Notes under the pieces: model-generated
The model's database searches: none
What the model was told of the DNA's origin: nothing
Seen by the model: only the letters and a program-made list of their open reading frames with translations
Assembly: GCA_039619475.1 (NCBI GenBank)
Contig: CM077116.1
Span: 5,208,001 to 5,272,000, forward strand
Source: Icerya purchasi
Lineage: Eukaryota > Arthropoda > Insecta > Hemiptera > Monophlebidae
DNA length: 64,000 nt
Reading direction: 5' to 3'
Shown: positions 23,870 to 33,999 of the stretch, piece after piece
Numbering within the stretch: the first letter of the stretch is position 1
Layout of the letters: the number at the start of each line of letters is the position of its first letter
Program-made: the position numbers and the translations under genes

Positions 23870-24430
23870 TTTCTAATACACGGCCGCTTTAATCGTATTT
23901 ATTTCGGCGATAATGTTGTTTTAAGGTCTTGCGAATGGTGACTGACTTATTGATGTAAATTTTGGACTTCAAAAGCCCCGACAAAAAGAGAAGTCTACCG
24001 GCGTCGAATCACATGAACGAACGGACCAAGTCACATTTACATTTCTTAAAATTAAACGTTCATCTAATTCCGACTGGAATGAGCTCGATGTTTGTTAACA
24101 TGTCGCGCCGTCTTGTTGACAGTAAACATCCTCTCTACGTCGATGCGATTCAATTTGGGAAAGAAATGTCTTTTATCATGCCAAGACATTGCACGGAATT
24201 CACGATAATCTTCATCATCATTTTTGAAGAAGGAAGATCAATGATTTCTTTCGACCACAATGCGCATCCGTCACTTTTTGAGAAGAAAAATCGGTTGTTC
24301 TTGATACTCTCTCAAATTTTCTCTGGCCCAAATGCGCGGCGATTTTGCTTGTAAAACCTCCCGTTAAGCATGAAATGCGCTTCATCGTTGAAGATGATTT
24401 TCGATACAAAAACAAATGTGACACCTATAG
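23870..24430 (-). pseudogene. Tc1/mariner-superfamily transposase fragment
   Basis: Minus-strand remnants of the DDE/D catalytic core. The first Asp block is IIFNDEAHFMLNGRFYKQNR (about 24400-24340), followed by DAHCGRK, where the family has VTVWCALW. The second Asp block QQDGATC lies at about 24100, and the third Asp block CDSTPVDF at about 24010. These are followed by the IYINKSVTIRDLKTTL tail. At least three frameshifts or stops separate them. The spacing and FNDEAHF motif suggest a lineage different from the 11915 mariner. No terminal repeats were found, so it is probably a fragment. Confidence 0.7.
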
Positions 24431-24489
24431 CACAATGTTTAATCTGCCAATCATTTGCCGGTTTGGGTTCTCAAGTCAATTTTGAGTGA

Positions 24490-25030
24490 TGGTTGCACAG
24501 CTCTAGAGATGGGAATCATTCAGAATCATGCGCTGGATCCAGCACGTCGGGTTACCCGGATATCTATGTTCCCGCGAGTATGCAGCTTATCGCAGACTCA
24601 TTAGCTTCTTCACATTTATTATGCGGTCGAGACAGTAAATTCCGGATAAAAGATATAAATTTATTATCCGAACTGTATGAGAAGTCTTTTCTGTGGATAC
24701 CGAACCATGCCGGAGTATATGGAAGTGACAGAGTTAACCTCGTAGCACGCTTAATAATACGTTCACCATTAAAATCCCCCTTCCCCTCCAGCAGTGTCAC
24801 ACATATTTATGAGTAGAGGTAAACAGGGGTGGAAATCAGGGTTCGCAAAAAATAGCATTAAACCAAATGTTGACGACTGGTCGCTTCCAGATAGCATCGG
24901 CCGGAAGAAATACTGATACTAAATGGTCACCTGACAGGCCATGCCTGTCTGTTGTACAACCAACACAAACCGTCCTTTATGTAGATTTCTGCCGAACCAA
25001 CTATGATGCATCTAGTGTATGATTACCCAA
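24490..25030 (+). pseudogene. LINE ORF2 fragment (end of RNase H and beyond)
   Basis: The last RNase H motif is clear: SFLWIPNHAGVYGSDRVN (24687-24740), with the His and the Gly-x-Asp arrangement of GHAGxxGNExAD partly decayed. A downstream region reads GKQGWKSGFAKNSIKPNVDD and WSLPDSIGRKK, the connector found after RNase H in many insect LINEs. A stop and further frameshifts follow. The 3' part abuts the T tail of the minus-strand LINE at 25037. It is a different family from the 54776 element. Confidence 0.6.
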
Positions 25031-25036
25031 AGTTTT

Positions 25037-25637
25037 TTTTGTTTTTTTTTGGGCTTGTCAACCAGGGACCTTTACCCAGAAACAATTAGAATAGGAAGGA
25101 ATCACTTATATCCTGATACGATCAGATATTGTTAGGAGAAAGGAACAAATAATAGGAACAATTTGTGGAGAGGGAAGAGATAGAACATAAGAGGCGCAGT
25201 ATGGAGTAGGAAGACCAAGTCCCAGCAAACTAAAGTAGAAAGCCGAGCACTCAGCAGAAAGAGATGAACACTCAAAGAACACATGGTCTGCATTGCAAAC
25301 ATGCTCTTCGTTCGAGTGGAGAGGACAATATGGAGAGGAAACCAAGGAAAAACGAAAACGGGAGGAAGGCAACAGAGAATGGTCAAAGCGCAAGCGAATA
25401 ACGGAGACAACAACAGAACGACGAAGTGAAGGAAACAAAGAGAACCACGGATTGGCAGGAAGACTAGGTTGGACAGACAGATAGAAAGAACGATTGTTAG
25501 AGAAAGAGGAAACGTACATATCTGACCAAAATCTAAGATGAAAATCTTTGCACAGAGGAAGGAGATTGGACGAAGGGACTTTTTTAAAAAAGAAGTGAGA
25601 ATAGGCAGCAGCCCGAGCCAATGAGTCCGCCGCAGTT
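25037..25637 (-). pseudogene. I-type LINE, 5'-truncated copy (open C-terminal frame)
   Basis: A 171-codon open frame (25106-25621, minus) covers the end of RNase H (DSLARAAA) and the C-terminal domain: FWSDMYVSSFSNN, RLRFDHSLLPSSRFRFSLVS, the knuckle CPLH, CNADHVFFECSSL, and the end SDRIRI. It is close in sequence to the 17284-17814 copy. The 3' UTR is only about 55 nt, ending GTTGACAAGCCC before an A-rich tail (T runs 25037-25050). No stop occurs in the surviving coding part, so this copy is relatively young. I see no convincing target duplication. Confidence 0.85.
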
Positions 25638-26084
25638 TACACCGTACCGGATATTAGGTACAAGAACCTACGCATGGGACCTTCTCCGCCTAGTGTACTG
25701 TAGCTGAAATTCTGAGTTTGCCAAGTAGACCAAGCTCTATTTGTACATGTAAGCTTTTTTCTATCAATTGCCAAAAAAAGTTGAAAACCTGACTAATACA
25801 TTGTTTTTGATTCCCCTAGCAATAAAATTAATTTATTAAAAGTGATTTAAATCTTCGATGTTAATGAGTTTAAAAAAAGTAAATAAACTTATAAAAAATG
25901 CTACTGAAACTTTATTTTTTTTTTAAATTTTCAATAAGAGCAATACATTTTGAGATAAAATTTGAGTTTACAGGATAAATTAAGTTGAGCGAAAAATTAT
26001 TATAATGTTTAAATCGGATTTAGAATAAAAAAAAGTACATAACTAAAAATACTGGAAGTAATTTTTCTTAACTTCGAGAAAAAA
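25638..26084. other. No recognisable gene
   Basis: About 450 bases without recognisable features. Confidence 0.4.
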
Positions 26085-26632
26085 TTATCCAACGTTACTT
26101 CTTTTTGTTTTTGGAGTACTAGTACTTTTTGGTTCTTCTTGCGTCGTCTCCTGTGCATTGTTTTTTTTTTTTTTTTTTTGATCGTCCTCTTTCTAGTTTC
26201 AGTTCTTCATTTCTTTTTTCACCTTCCTTACTTTTTGGTCGTCCTCTTTACGGTTTAGTTTCGTCGTTTATTTTTTCATCCTGTTTTGCAGCATTTGTAT
26301 CGATCTGTTTTGCGGCATTTTTACCGATCGTTGGTTTAAGGCAAAGAATATCTTTCGCATGCTCCACACCAATATTGACGGATATGTTTGTAAAGGTACG
26401 TTTTCCTTTCTTCACTCATATGGAATGATTCCTCTTCATAAGGTTCTGGAAACCTTAATTCACCGTTTTCGAAATCCTAAATTTGATGATACGAGATTTT
26501 CTCATCAGTCGAGTGCTTCTTCGTTCTAATTTCATTACAGCGATCTTTAGTAAAAATAAAATTGGATTGTTTCGAAATGTTTGCTATTTTCTTCCAGTTT
26601 AAGTCATCAAAATATTCATTAATTAGATCCAT
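26085..26632 (-). pseudogene. Broken ORF with AT-hook-like basic C-terminus
   Basis: Read on the minus strand from an ATG at 26632: MDLINEYFDDLNWKKIANIS and CNEIRTKKHS, a stop, then an acidic stretch (FENGELRFPEPYEEESF). After a frameshift comes a Lys/Ala/Gln repeat (NAAKQIDTNAAKQ). Another stop is followed by RGRPKSKEGEKRNEEL and RGRSKKKKKK, two AT-hook-like motifs. It ends KTKRSNVG at 26085. Total about 180 codons with two stops and one shift. The organised acidic-then-basic layout with RGRPK suggests a former DNA-binding protein, host or transposon accessory. I do not recognise the family; it could be chance. Confidence 0.4.
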
Positions 26633-27654
26633 AATTAATTCCAAAAATACTCCGTCAAGTTGAAATATTCATGAAAACAGCATTATTATCACGAAATGTT
26701 GAGCACAGATAGAAATTAAGTGATTACGCGCACAGAAAATACACTAGCGACTTGTGGTACCATTTTCAAATCCAAGGTTGGCAATTTCGAATCCATTTTT
26801 CTCCCACTTTCCGGCCGAAATACACTTTGAACGTTTGTCACCGTGCAGTCCACAATTTAACCACCAGAATTCGCAAAAAAACGATTTTTGAAAATTTTTG
26901 ACTTTCGTTCATGTTTTTCGCTCCAACTCGAAAACTTGTTTGCCGCCTCGTGGCCCCTTTTGTCACGCCAGGTCACATATATAAAAATTAAATATTGCAG
27001 GTAGCAAAAAAGTAATCGGTTTTTTAATAAAAATAAAAACTTTATTTATAATGCATTATATACGGCAACGTTGTGTCGGTATTGTTATTGTAGCAGTTTT
27101 TAAGCTAATTTTGTTACACTCATGCGATGTTTTTGATCATGTTCTTTTCTTTAGACAAAATTAAACACGCATGTTTAAAATTCCATAATTGTTTATGCTT
27201 ATAGAATAAAGCGAATGAAACACCACAGTATGGTTTATTAAATTTTTCGAAATACAAAAATTATTTATAAAATCAGCAATCCTAGAATTAGGAAATAAAT
27301 TAGCAGGTAAAAAATAAGATATTTTTCGTTTCTGACTGATAAAAAAGTAAATTCGATACTATGAAAATTTCGCTTAATTTTTAGAAACAATTAATCATTC
27401 CCGAAATCGGACCTGGTTAAATCTTATACAATTTAATTCTTCGGAGGAAATTAAAATCACCGCTTGATAGTAGTCGATGAAGACTGCTTTTTTATGCCAC
27501 TAATAAAAAAATTGTAAACGCTTTAAAATATTTACAACTTTAATATTACGAAAAATACAGTGAAAAACTTATCTTAATATATCACATGATGCGTATTACT
27601 TGAAAAGAATAAGATCGTGTTGAAAAGTTTTATATATATATATATACATATATT
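26633..27654. other. No recognisable gene
   Basis: AT-rich sequence without recognisable features. A (TA)n run at 27629-27645 precedes the LINE 3' end. Confidence 0.4.
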
Positions 27655-28545
27655 ATTTTTTTGGCCTGAACAATATATAGTTTACTTGGCCAGCAGGCTA
27701 ACGTTCAAATCATACTGAATTCACGAAAACAAAACAAAATAAAAAAAAAAAAAAAAGTAAGAAAACAATTTCTTGTTTTTATCTAACTATTTAAACACTA
27801 CTTATACTACTAGATAGTCAGTATAAAGGAAGTAACTTCGTCCTGCAATATGGCCGCAACTGCAGAGCTGTGCCCACAATGCTGAGATGAAATTTAAGGA
27901 AACAGAGAGAAAAATAAAATACAAATTAACATTGACCACATCTCGCAATATGGCCACAACTGCAGAGCAACGCTCACAATGCTCGATGAAACAAACTCAA
28001 TAGTCAACAATAACGCCAAGAGAAATGGAGTAATCACTCCGCCCGAAGTAGACAAAATAAAAGTAAAAAAAAAGGGAAAATAAATTTCATTAATCCGGAC
28101 ATTGATTGGATTTTTAAATTGCAATTCCACTTCTTTTGATAAATGAAAAAAGGATAAACAACGTGTGATCACCACAAACAAGTAATTGAAAAATGCAGAA
28201 TGGAGGATATAAACCACAGCACATCAGCTGATCAAAAAGGAGAACTCCATCCGTAGATAGGGCCTCACAACTGAATAACAAGTGGTTGATATCCTCGCGA
28301 TACGCTGTGCTTACATGATCACTACAATTTGAATGAAAATGGTTTCCATCGAAAAAATTAAGCCGCACTCTAGTATGACCTGAACGAAGTCTGCAGCTAG
28401 TAGTGACAAAACGCCGAATTAAGTTAGGCGGGACAGAAGTAATATTATTATACGAAGGGGCATAGTTGGTAGAGACGATTGGACAATTTCGTATGTCTTG
28501 CCTAAACTAGGCGAACTATTAACGAAGTTCTTCCAATCAGTACAG
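27655..28545 (-). pseudogene. I-type LINE 3' fragment with repeated 3' UTR units
   Basis: Minus-strand coding remnant: VPPNLIRRF and CRLRSGHTRVRLNFFDGN, then DINHLLFSCEALS (the Cys/His knuckle), ending FIKRSGIAI near 28114. The long 3' UTR carries two copies, about 104 bp apart, of a unit containing CTGCAGTTGTGGCCATATTG (near 27960 and 27860). The same kind of unit occurs three times in the 3' UTR of the full-length element. The end is probably near 27656, where an A-rich tail (T run) follows CAGGCC. Confidence 0.65.
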
Positions 28546-28678
28546 CTGTTCCTTTTATAATACGTCCGTATCTAATGATACGATGAAAATAAAAAATTAT
28601 GAAAACTGTACTAAAAAAAGTTGGTTGGAAAAAAGATACATATATATATATATATATAAGGCGGCGTTTGAATATTAG

Positions 28679-28842
28679 CAAATTTCGTGTCCCGCAGCAT
28701 CGAAGTTAAGATTAATTTTCATAAGCTTTTTCAAAAGAGTATCACAACACACTAATCTGGAGCGAAATTTAGTCTTTATTCTAATCTTTTCGAAAAAAAA
28801 AATTCGTGTCGATTCGAATTTACTGCAACATTTAAACGACGC
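28679..28842 (+). repeat. Dispersed repeat C, copy 1
   Basis: About 165 bp, closely similar to the reverse complement of 32693-32864. Shared segments include CATCGAAG, TCGATTCGAATTT-type sequence and the palindrome AAACGACGCGTCGAATTT at one end. No coding potential. Confidence 0.65.
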
Positions 28843-29645
28843 GTCGAATTTCGTACCTCGTTTACGCAAATTTTAAAAATTAATTATCGTTCGAAATACA
28901 CTTTTTTTTAATAATTCCAAAATCTGAACTCTCCAGTATGACGTTAATAAAGTTTAAGTAAATAATAATATGGTTGTTCTTACAATTATTTAAAAAAAAG
29001 AAGAAAAACGTAATAAAATATGTAGCAGAATGCGTACAGACGACAAGTTGAAAAAACTGGCAGGCTATGAAATCTATAACCAATTCCTCTTGAATGCTAT
29101 AAAGTAAGCGGCCATTTCCATTCTAAATAAAAAGTGTAACTTCGGAACTTGTCGCGAAATTTCAAACTCGAAAAAATTACCAAAATCTGCATTTTCAATA
29201 ATTTCGCTCGCAGTGTTGCACTTTTAGCGAAACATCAACTGAACATACCTATTAGCGAGGGGACAGGTGAAAAATCTCGGTTACATACATTTGCACACTA
29301 AGTTGATATTGATAAATAGATATTTTAAAGGATTCACGATGCAGTAATGTGTACATTGCATGAATTAGGTGAAAAACGAAATTAAAGAGAAATTAAAATA
29401 AAATAATAATGAATGGATTTTTTAAAAATAAACAAAAAAGAAAATGAACAATACGTGTTGTCGGGCTCAAAAGTGAATAGAGACCATCAAGCATGGAAAA
29501 GTATAGACCATCACGTTGAAAATGGTTAAGATTGTTAGCAGAAGATAAGAAGGAAAAAAAAGGGGTAAAAAAATAGGCACGGCTGAAGGATTTTGTACAG
29601 AGGAATTTTTATCTTTCTTCAACTTCAATTTTACATTCTGCACCT
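28843..29645. other. No recognisable gene
   Basis: AT-rich sequence without recognisable features. Confidence 0.4.
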
Positions 29646-30250
29646 AGATAAGAATATTATTAATTCTATATAGCAACGCAATTAAAAATGATTAACACTC
29701 ATCTTAATAGTAACATTTTGGGGTACAGCCACCATCTTTAGTTAGAGAAACCGAAGGAAATGGAAAAATAATGACTGATCAAGGAGTAACGGATGAAATC
29801 TAGTATATTAGTATGTTTTCAGATTTCATCTGTTATTACACAGGGTCTCCGGTTTATCTCGCGAGCGTGAGTTACTTTTTTATTATCATCTTTTAAAGCT
29901 TAGTCTTCCTGCTCCTTTCAACGCCTCTTACGTTCTTTCTCTACCTATTCTCTCTGTTGTTCCTGTCCTAGGGGTGTTCCTTGATTCCATTGTCGACAGA
30001 CTAAAAATATAATTTCTATTCTATTCCATGTATCTATTCCTTTTTGCCGGGCTAATGCTCTTTGGTAGCAAACCCAAGGCGGCTAAACAAAAAAATAAAA
30101 AAAAGGGTCCTTTTGGACTGCCATTATTTTTCCATTTCCTTCGATTTCTCTAATTAAAGATGGTGGCTGTGCTCAGAAACGTTACTATTAAGTATAATGT
30201 TATTTGATTTTTAACTGTGTTGATATGTAGAATTAATATATTTCTATCTT
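29646..30250. mobile_element. Long inverted-repeat (foldback/MITE) element
   Basis: Two arms of about 130 nt face each other. The core arms 29706-29773 and 30122-30189 match over about 68 nt with few differences (both contain CACAGCCACCATCTTT or its close variant). Similarity continues outward to about 29646 and 30250 (TATTAATTCTA motifs). Between the arms lies a short hairpin (GATGAAATCT, 29798, and AGATTTCATC, 29821) and an I-type LINE 3' end (29878-30104). It looks like a non-autonomous foldback element into which a LINE fragment inserted. No clear flanking duplication. Confidence 0.65.
29878..30104 (+). pseudogene. I-type LINE, extreme 3' fragment
   Basis: The last 44 codons of ORF2 are open: HLLKLSLPAPFNASYVLSLP, then VVPVLGVFLDSIVDRLKI with a stop at 30010-30012. 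This aligns with the C-terminus of the 17284 and 25106 copies. The 3' UTR contains GCCGGGCTAATGCTC and an A-rich tail (30088-30104). It lies between the arms of the 29646-30250 inverted repeat. Confidence 0.75.
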
Positions 30251-30885
30251 TTTCTTCATTAGTTTTACCGCTGCGTCTTCGGTATTGAACTGCAGTCAGA
30301 AAACAATTACCGATAGTGTAGAAAATCGGTTATTTTGTTCTTTCAGTTGTTTATCATCGTTTTCGCAAATCAGTAAAATATTATTGCCAAATTAGATAAA
30401 TCCAACCAGCATCCATCGAAATCTCCGTATTAAGAAAACCGGTAGTTCATCGACTGAAAATCATCGCCCACGATACTCTTCTGTAAAATTCAATTTTATT
30501 CACATTAATCATCGTTAACCAGTATGTAACTGGTTACGCATTTTTAGCGTCCACAGTCGGTAAAGGAAAATTTGTCTGTCTCTGAAATAGTAATAACAAT
30601 GTATAATAAGTATAAAATTATATCTTATACAAACTCTTGCAGATTTGTCGATGGGTTGAATTTTCGACGCCCCAAAAAAAAAAAAAAAAAAAAAAAAAAA
30701 ACTTGCAAATCATGAAGCTTTCGAAATGCGTTCGCTAAATAAATATTAATGAATTGTTTTATATTAGCGTGTTTTTACTTATTATATGTTAAAATAAAAC
30801 AATGAGTGAAAGAAACCTATATAACGATAGTAATAACTATAATTGAAATTTTTATCGTACACGGGGAAATCTAAATTGCCATCTT
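30251..30885. other. No recognisable gene; long A tract
   Basis: A pure A run of about 27 nt at 30675-30701, possibly the tail of an old retroelement (upstream GTCGATGGGTTGAATTTTCG), but the body is not recognisable. Confidence 0.4.
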
Positions 30886-31215
30886 CAGACCATCGGCGTA
30901 CCGATGAGGGAAGGGGGATTTGGGGGTTCAAACCCCTCCCGAAATGGATTTTTACGTTGCTGTATTGTCACTTTACGACCGTAAGATGTCTTGATATCAG
31001 ACATTCTGACAGTACAACTAATTATGTATTAATGTAGATTATTCTCAAAATGAAAACGAACAGAAATAATTCTAATCCTTACGCATTTAGAACTATTGTA
31101 CAAGAGATTATTAATAAAATATAATTACTAACAATAAGTAAAATCCTTTTTTCTGTGTATTTTTTTTTTTTCAAATGAATTGACCCCTCCCGAAAAACTT
31201 GCCTGGGTAGGCCTA
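30886..31215. repeat. Repeat D with GGGGTT/ACCCC blocks
   Basis: Begins with the palindrome CATCGGCGTACCGATG, followed by GGGGGTTCAAACCCCTCCCG, and ends TGACCCCTCCCG and GGGTAGGCC. The arrangement of G-rich and C-rich blocks around AT-rich DNA resembles dispersed repeat A (61233-61640), suggesting a related non-autonomous family. The limits are approximate. Confidence 0.4.
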
Positions 31216-31419
31216 TGCTTCGGACATGAAATAATAACGTTGAACGTTTCATTGTATTACTTGATTTTCGGATGGAATTGTATAGACTTTGTATAAATAA
31301 GGTGCCGTTTATGATGAATAAAACAAAAGCACGTGTTACTTCGTAAAAATACTTTTAAAAAGAGAATTTTTCAATTGCGTCTCGTACATATCTTCTTGAT
31401 TCGATGATCTATTAACAAC

Positions 31420-32154
31420 AGACATCGTTTTTCAAGCAATTTTTTCTCCCCCTACTCATTCCTCTAATACTATTATTCTATAAATCTCCAACTTACTATG
31501 ATTTCGTTCTATTCTTATAGACTTCCTACGGATTCTCAGTCTCTCTGCCACTGAGGGCAATGACACAGCAAATTTTCTAGCTCGGTCAGCCGCCCTTAAT
31601 GATCCTTTCTCTAGCCACTTTCCAGCTTCCGATTTAATCCTCCTTTCCCGCAATTAATCATTCCAGAATTTCAATGGATAGCTTTCCTTGTTCTCTAATC
31701 CCGCTTTACACTATCTTCTCATACAGCCGGCGCCCAGTCTTCAACCTTGGTTTCTTGCCATTCCGCTCAGTCGTCATTCTTCTATTGTCTACTTAATCAG
31801 ATTAAGAATTAATAATTCTCTTCTCGCCGTTTCTCGCTTTCACTTTTTTTCTTTATCTTCTTCATCCCTCTGCCCCCTCCACAACTCTGATTTTTTTTTT
31901 GAATGCGACGCAAACTCTTGGAATATTCGGCTCTTATTCCTTTTGTATTCGAAAATCTTAGCTCTTGGCCTTCCGGCTCCTTACAGTGCTTCCTTTATCC
32001 TTTTCTTTCCATCTCCATCAGCAATTTCATTACTTCTTTCCTTTATTGTTTCCATCTCTTATCGTCCCCGAATCTAATTTCTTAGTATAATACATATTCA
32101 AGTAATTGGATCAAGGCCGAGGACGAACGTAAAAAACAGAAAAAAAAAAAAAAG
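31420..32154 (+). pseudogene. I-type LINE, 5'-truncated copy
   Basis: Remnant from late RNase H onward: PTHSSNTIIL, a stop, then IDFLRILSLSATEGNDTANF and LARSAA, corresponding to the IDFLWIPGHAG and ADYLARSA region of the 54776 element. After two stops near 31655 comes LIQPAPSLQPWFLAIPLSRH, IRLRINNSLLAVSRF and the knuckle CPLH. The C-terminus (LGLPAPYSASFILFFPSPSA) ends SYRPRI at 32077. The 3' UTR is about 60 nt, with an A tail at 32137-32153. Confidence 0.8.
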
Positions 32155-32692
32155 TACGCTTCGAATTAACGGCATTTTTTGTAAATAAGCTGGGTGAATG
32201 CTTACAGAGGCATAGGAGAAGGTTGTCATATTCGGCAGTATTTGGATGAAAACGGGTATTCTTTTTTCAGGATCCAAAATGGTGATTGTGCAAGATATTC
32301 TTGCCCGAATTGTAACCTAAATAATTTTTAAGGTGAAAGGTAGAAATTTCAATTTCTTCGGAATTATTTAGCATGTTATTCTATTTTTCCGATGATTTTT
32401 TAAAAAGAATTTAACGCATCCCGAAAATATATAGGAAAAATTTTACCGGAAAGAAAATTAACGGAATTTCTGATTTCCGAAATGGCTAAAGAAACGACAT
32501 TTTTCTTTTTCCCTAATTTTTAATTTCTATCAAAAAAAAAAAAAAAAAAAAAAGAATAAACAAAACAATGTCCTTCTGAAACCAGGGGCTAAAATTAAAA
32601 AGCGCCACCCCCCTAAAAAAAATAAGTATAAAATTTCAAATACGACACTCCTCTGAATTATATCAAAAAAATTTTAAAATTGGTAGTGCCAA
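32155..32692. other. No recognisable gene
   Basis: AT-rich sequence with an A run of about 22 nt at 32532-32553 and no recognisable coding content. Confidence 0.4.
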
Positions 32693-32864
32693 TAAAAATT
32701 CGACGCGTCGTTTAAGAACTTATATCAAAATTCGAATCGACAAAATTTTTTTCCGAAAAATTATAAAGTCTAAAAATTCCATTTCAGATTAGTTGTGATA
32801 TCCATTTCAAAAAGGTGTATCTTCGAAAATTAATCCCAACTTCGATTCTGCGTGAAATTTGTTA
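32693..32864 (-). repeat. Dispersed repeat C, copy 2 (inverted)
   Basis: Reverse-complement relative of 28679-28842, about 4 kb away, starting at TTCGACGCGTCGTTTAAG and ending near CGATTCTGCGTGAAATTTGT. Confidence 0.65.
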
Positions 32865-33616
32865 ATAAAATCGGTCTTGAGAGTGTTCTTTTTTTTTTTT
32901 TTCTTTATATATATCAAATGGTTGTCACACGCTGCTAGAAACATTCTCTTATTGAACTGAATTTGATGGTAGTTTAAAAAACACATTTTGTTTTTATTAT
33001 AAATAAAATGTTTCGTATTTTTATTTTGAATCGGCATACATCGATAAAATTAACGTACACTCCTGATAATTGTTTACATTAATGCATATACATATTTAAA
33101 TACATACGCGTATTAATTCTATTAAAAAAATTAGAAGTATGTAAGGAAAATAGTTGTTTATTCTGCTGTCAGAAATATGGATAAGCGCATATCATTCGCA
33201 AAAACTCGGATACCAATAAACGAATTAAAGAACAAAATTAGCGAATATTAACCACGCGTCGCCGCTATTATGCAGTCAATTTTAAAGATTTTTTTTTTTT
33301 TGAACCGCGATACATTTACCGGAAAAAAAAAAAAAAAAAAACTAATAACGAGAGTTTATAGCGGTAACGAAAGGAATTTCTACGAATACTTCGGTTAAAG
33401 TGGAACTCATGGGGCAATGCCATTTTTCGGAATTACAATCGAAAAAATAAAATCACACTGCTGACACACAGTTGGACAGTGTCGAATAAATACGATATAA
33501 CAACCTATTTTGTATTAACACGAGATTAGATTCTTGTTATAAGTTTAAATTTCAAAATTTATCAATAAGAATTACGAGATGTTTGTAAGACGGACTTGGT
33601 AGGCTATTACGTAAAA
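32865..33616. other. No recognisable gene
   Basis: AT-rich sequence with T and A homopolymers (33289-33301 and 33324-33341). Confidence 0.4.
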
Positions 33617-33691
33617 CATTGAGGTCGATTCCGGTCTGTGACACAGGCAAACCACCGCCCGTGTTACAGACCAGGCACACCGACTTCAATG
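33617..33691. other. 75-nt hairpin, pre-miRNA-like shape
   Basis: The arms CATTGAGGTCGATTCCGGTC... and ...GACCAGGCACACCGACTTCA pair over about 30 bp. There is one internal loop and an 8-nt terminal loop (AAACCACC). The paired inner stem contains GGTCTGTGACAC against GTGTTACAGACC. Length and bulge pattern fit a microRNA precursor. A decayed palindromic MITE is an equally good explanation. No expression evidence is available. Confidence 0.4.
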
Positions 33692-33999
33692 TGATAACCA
33701 ACGAGAAAATTTCGCAAAAAGTTTTCGTTATCAATCTGTTACAATAAATATTGTAAAAAATCTTAACGATACCGATTGTGTCGCATTAGAAATTGAATAT
33801 CGTAAAAACTTCCCCGTCGAGAAGTGTGGGAATTGATGTAATTTTTTCCTTTTTTTTTTTTAGACTAGTCTTCGCTTAGCTGAATTTCGGTACACAAGTT
33901 CTGCCCACTTTGGAAATGCCATCGTGTAAATCTCGTCCAGAGACTTCCGTAGTTAATTAATGACCGGGGAATGTAAGCTAGTAAATATGTAAATAGAAG
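33692..33999. other. No recognisable gene
   Basis: About 300 bases without recognisable features. Confidence 0.35.

Noticed and set aside
25293..25484. Plus-strand 63-codon ORF rich in Glu, Lys and Arg
   Set aside because: Antisense of the LINE ORF2 C-terminus at 25106-25621.
26129..26428. 99-codon plus-strand ORF rich in Phe and Ser
   Set aside because: Antisense of the AT-hook-like broken ORF and its Lys run.
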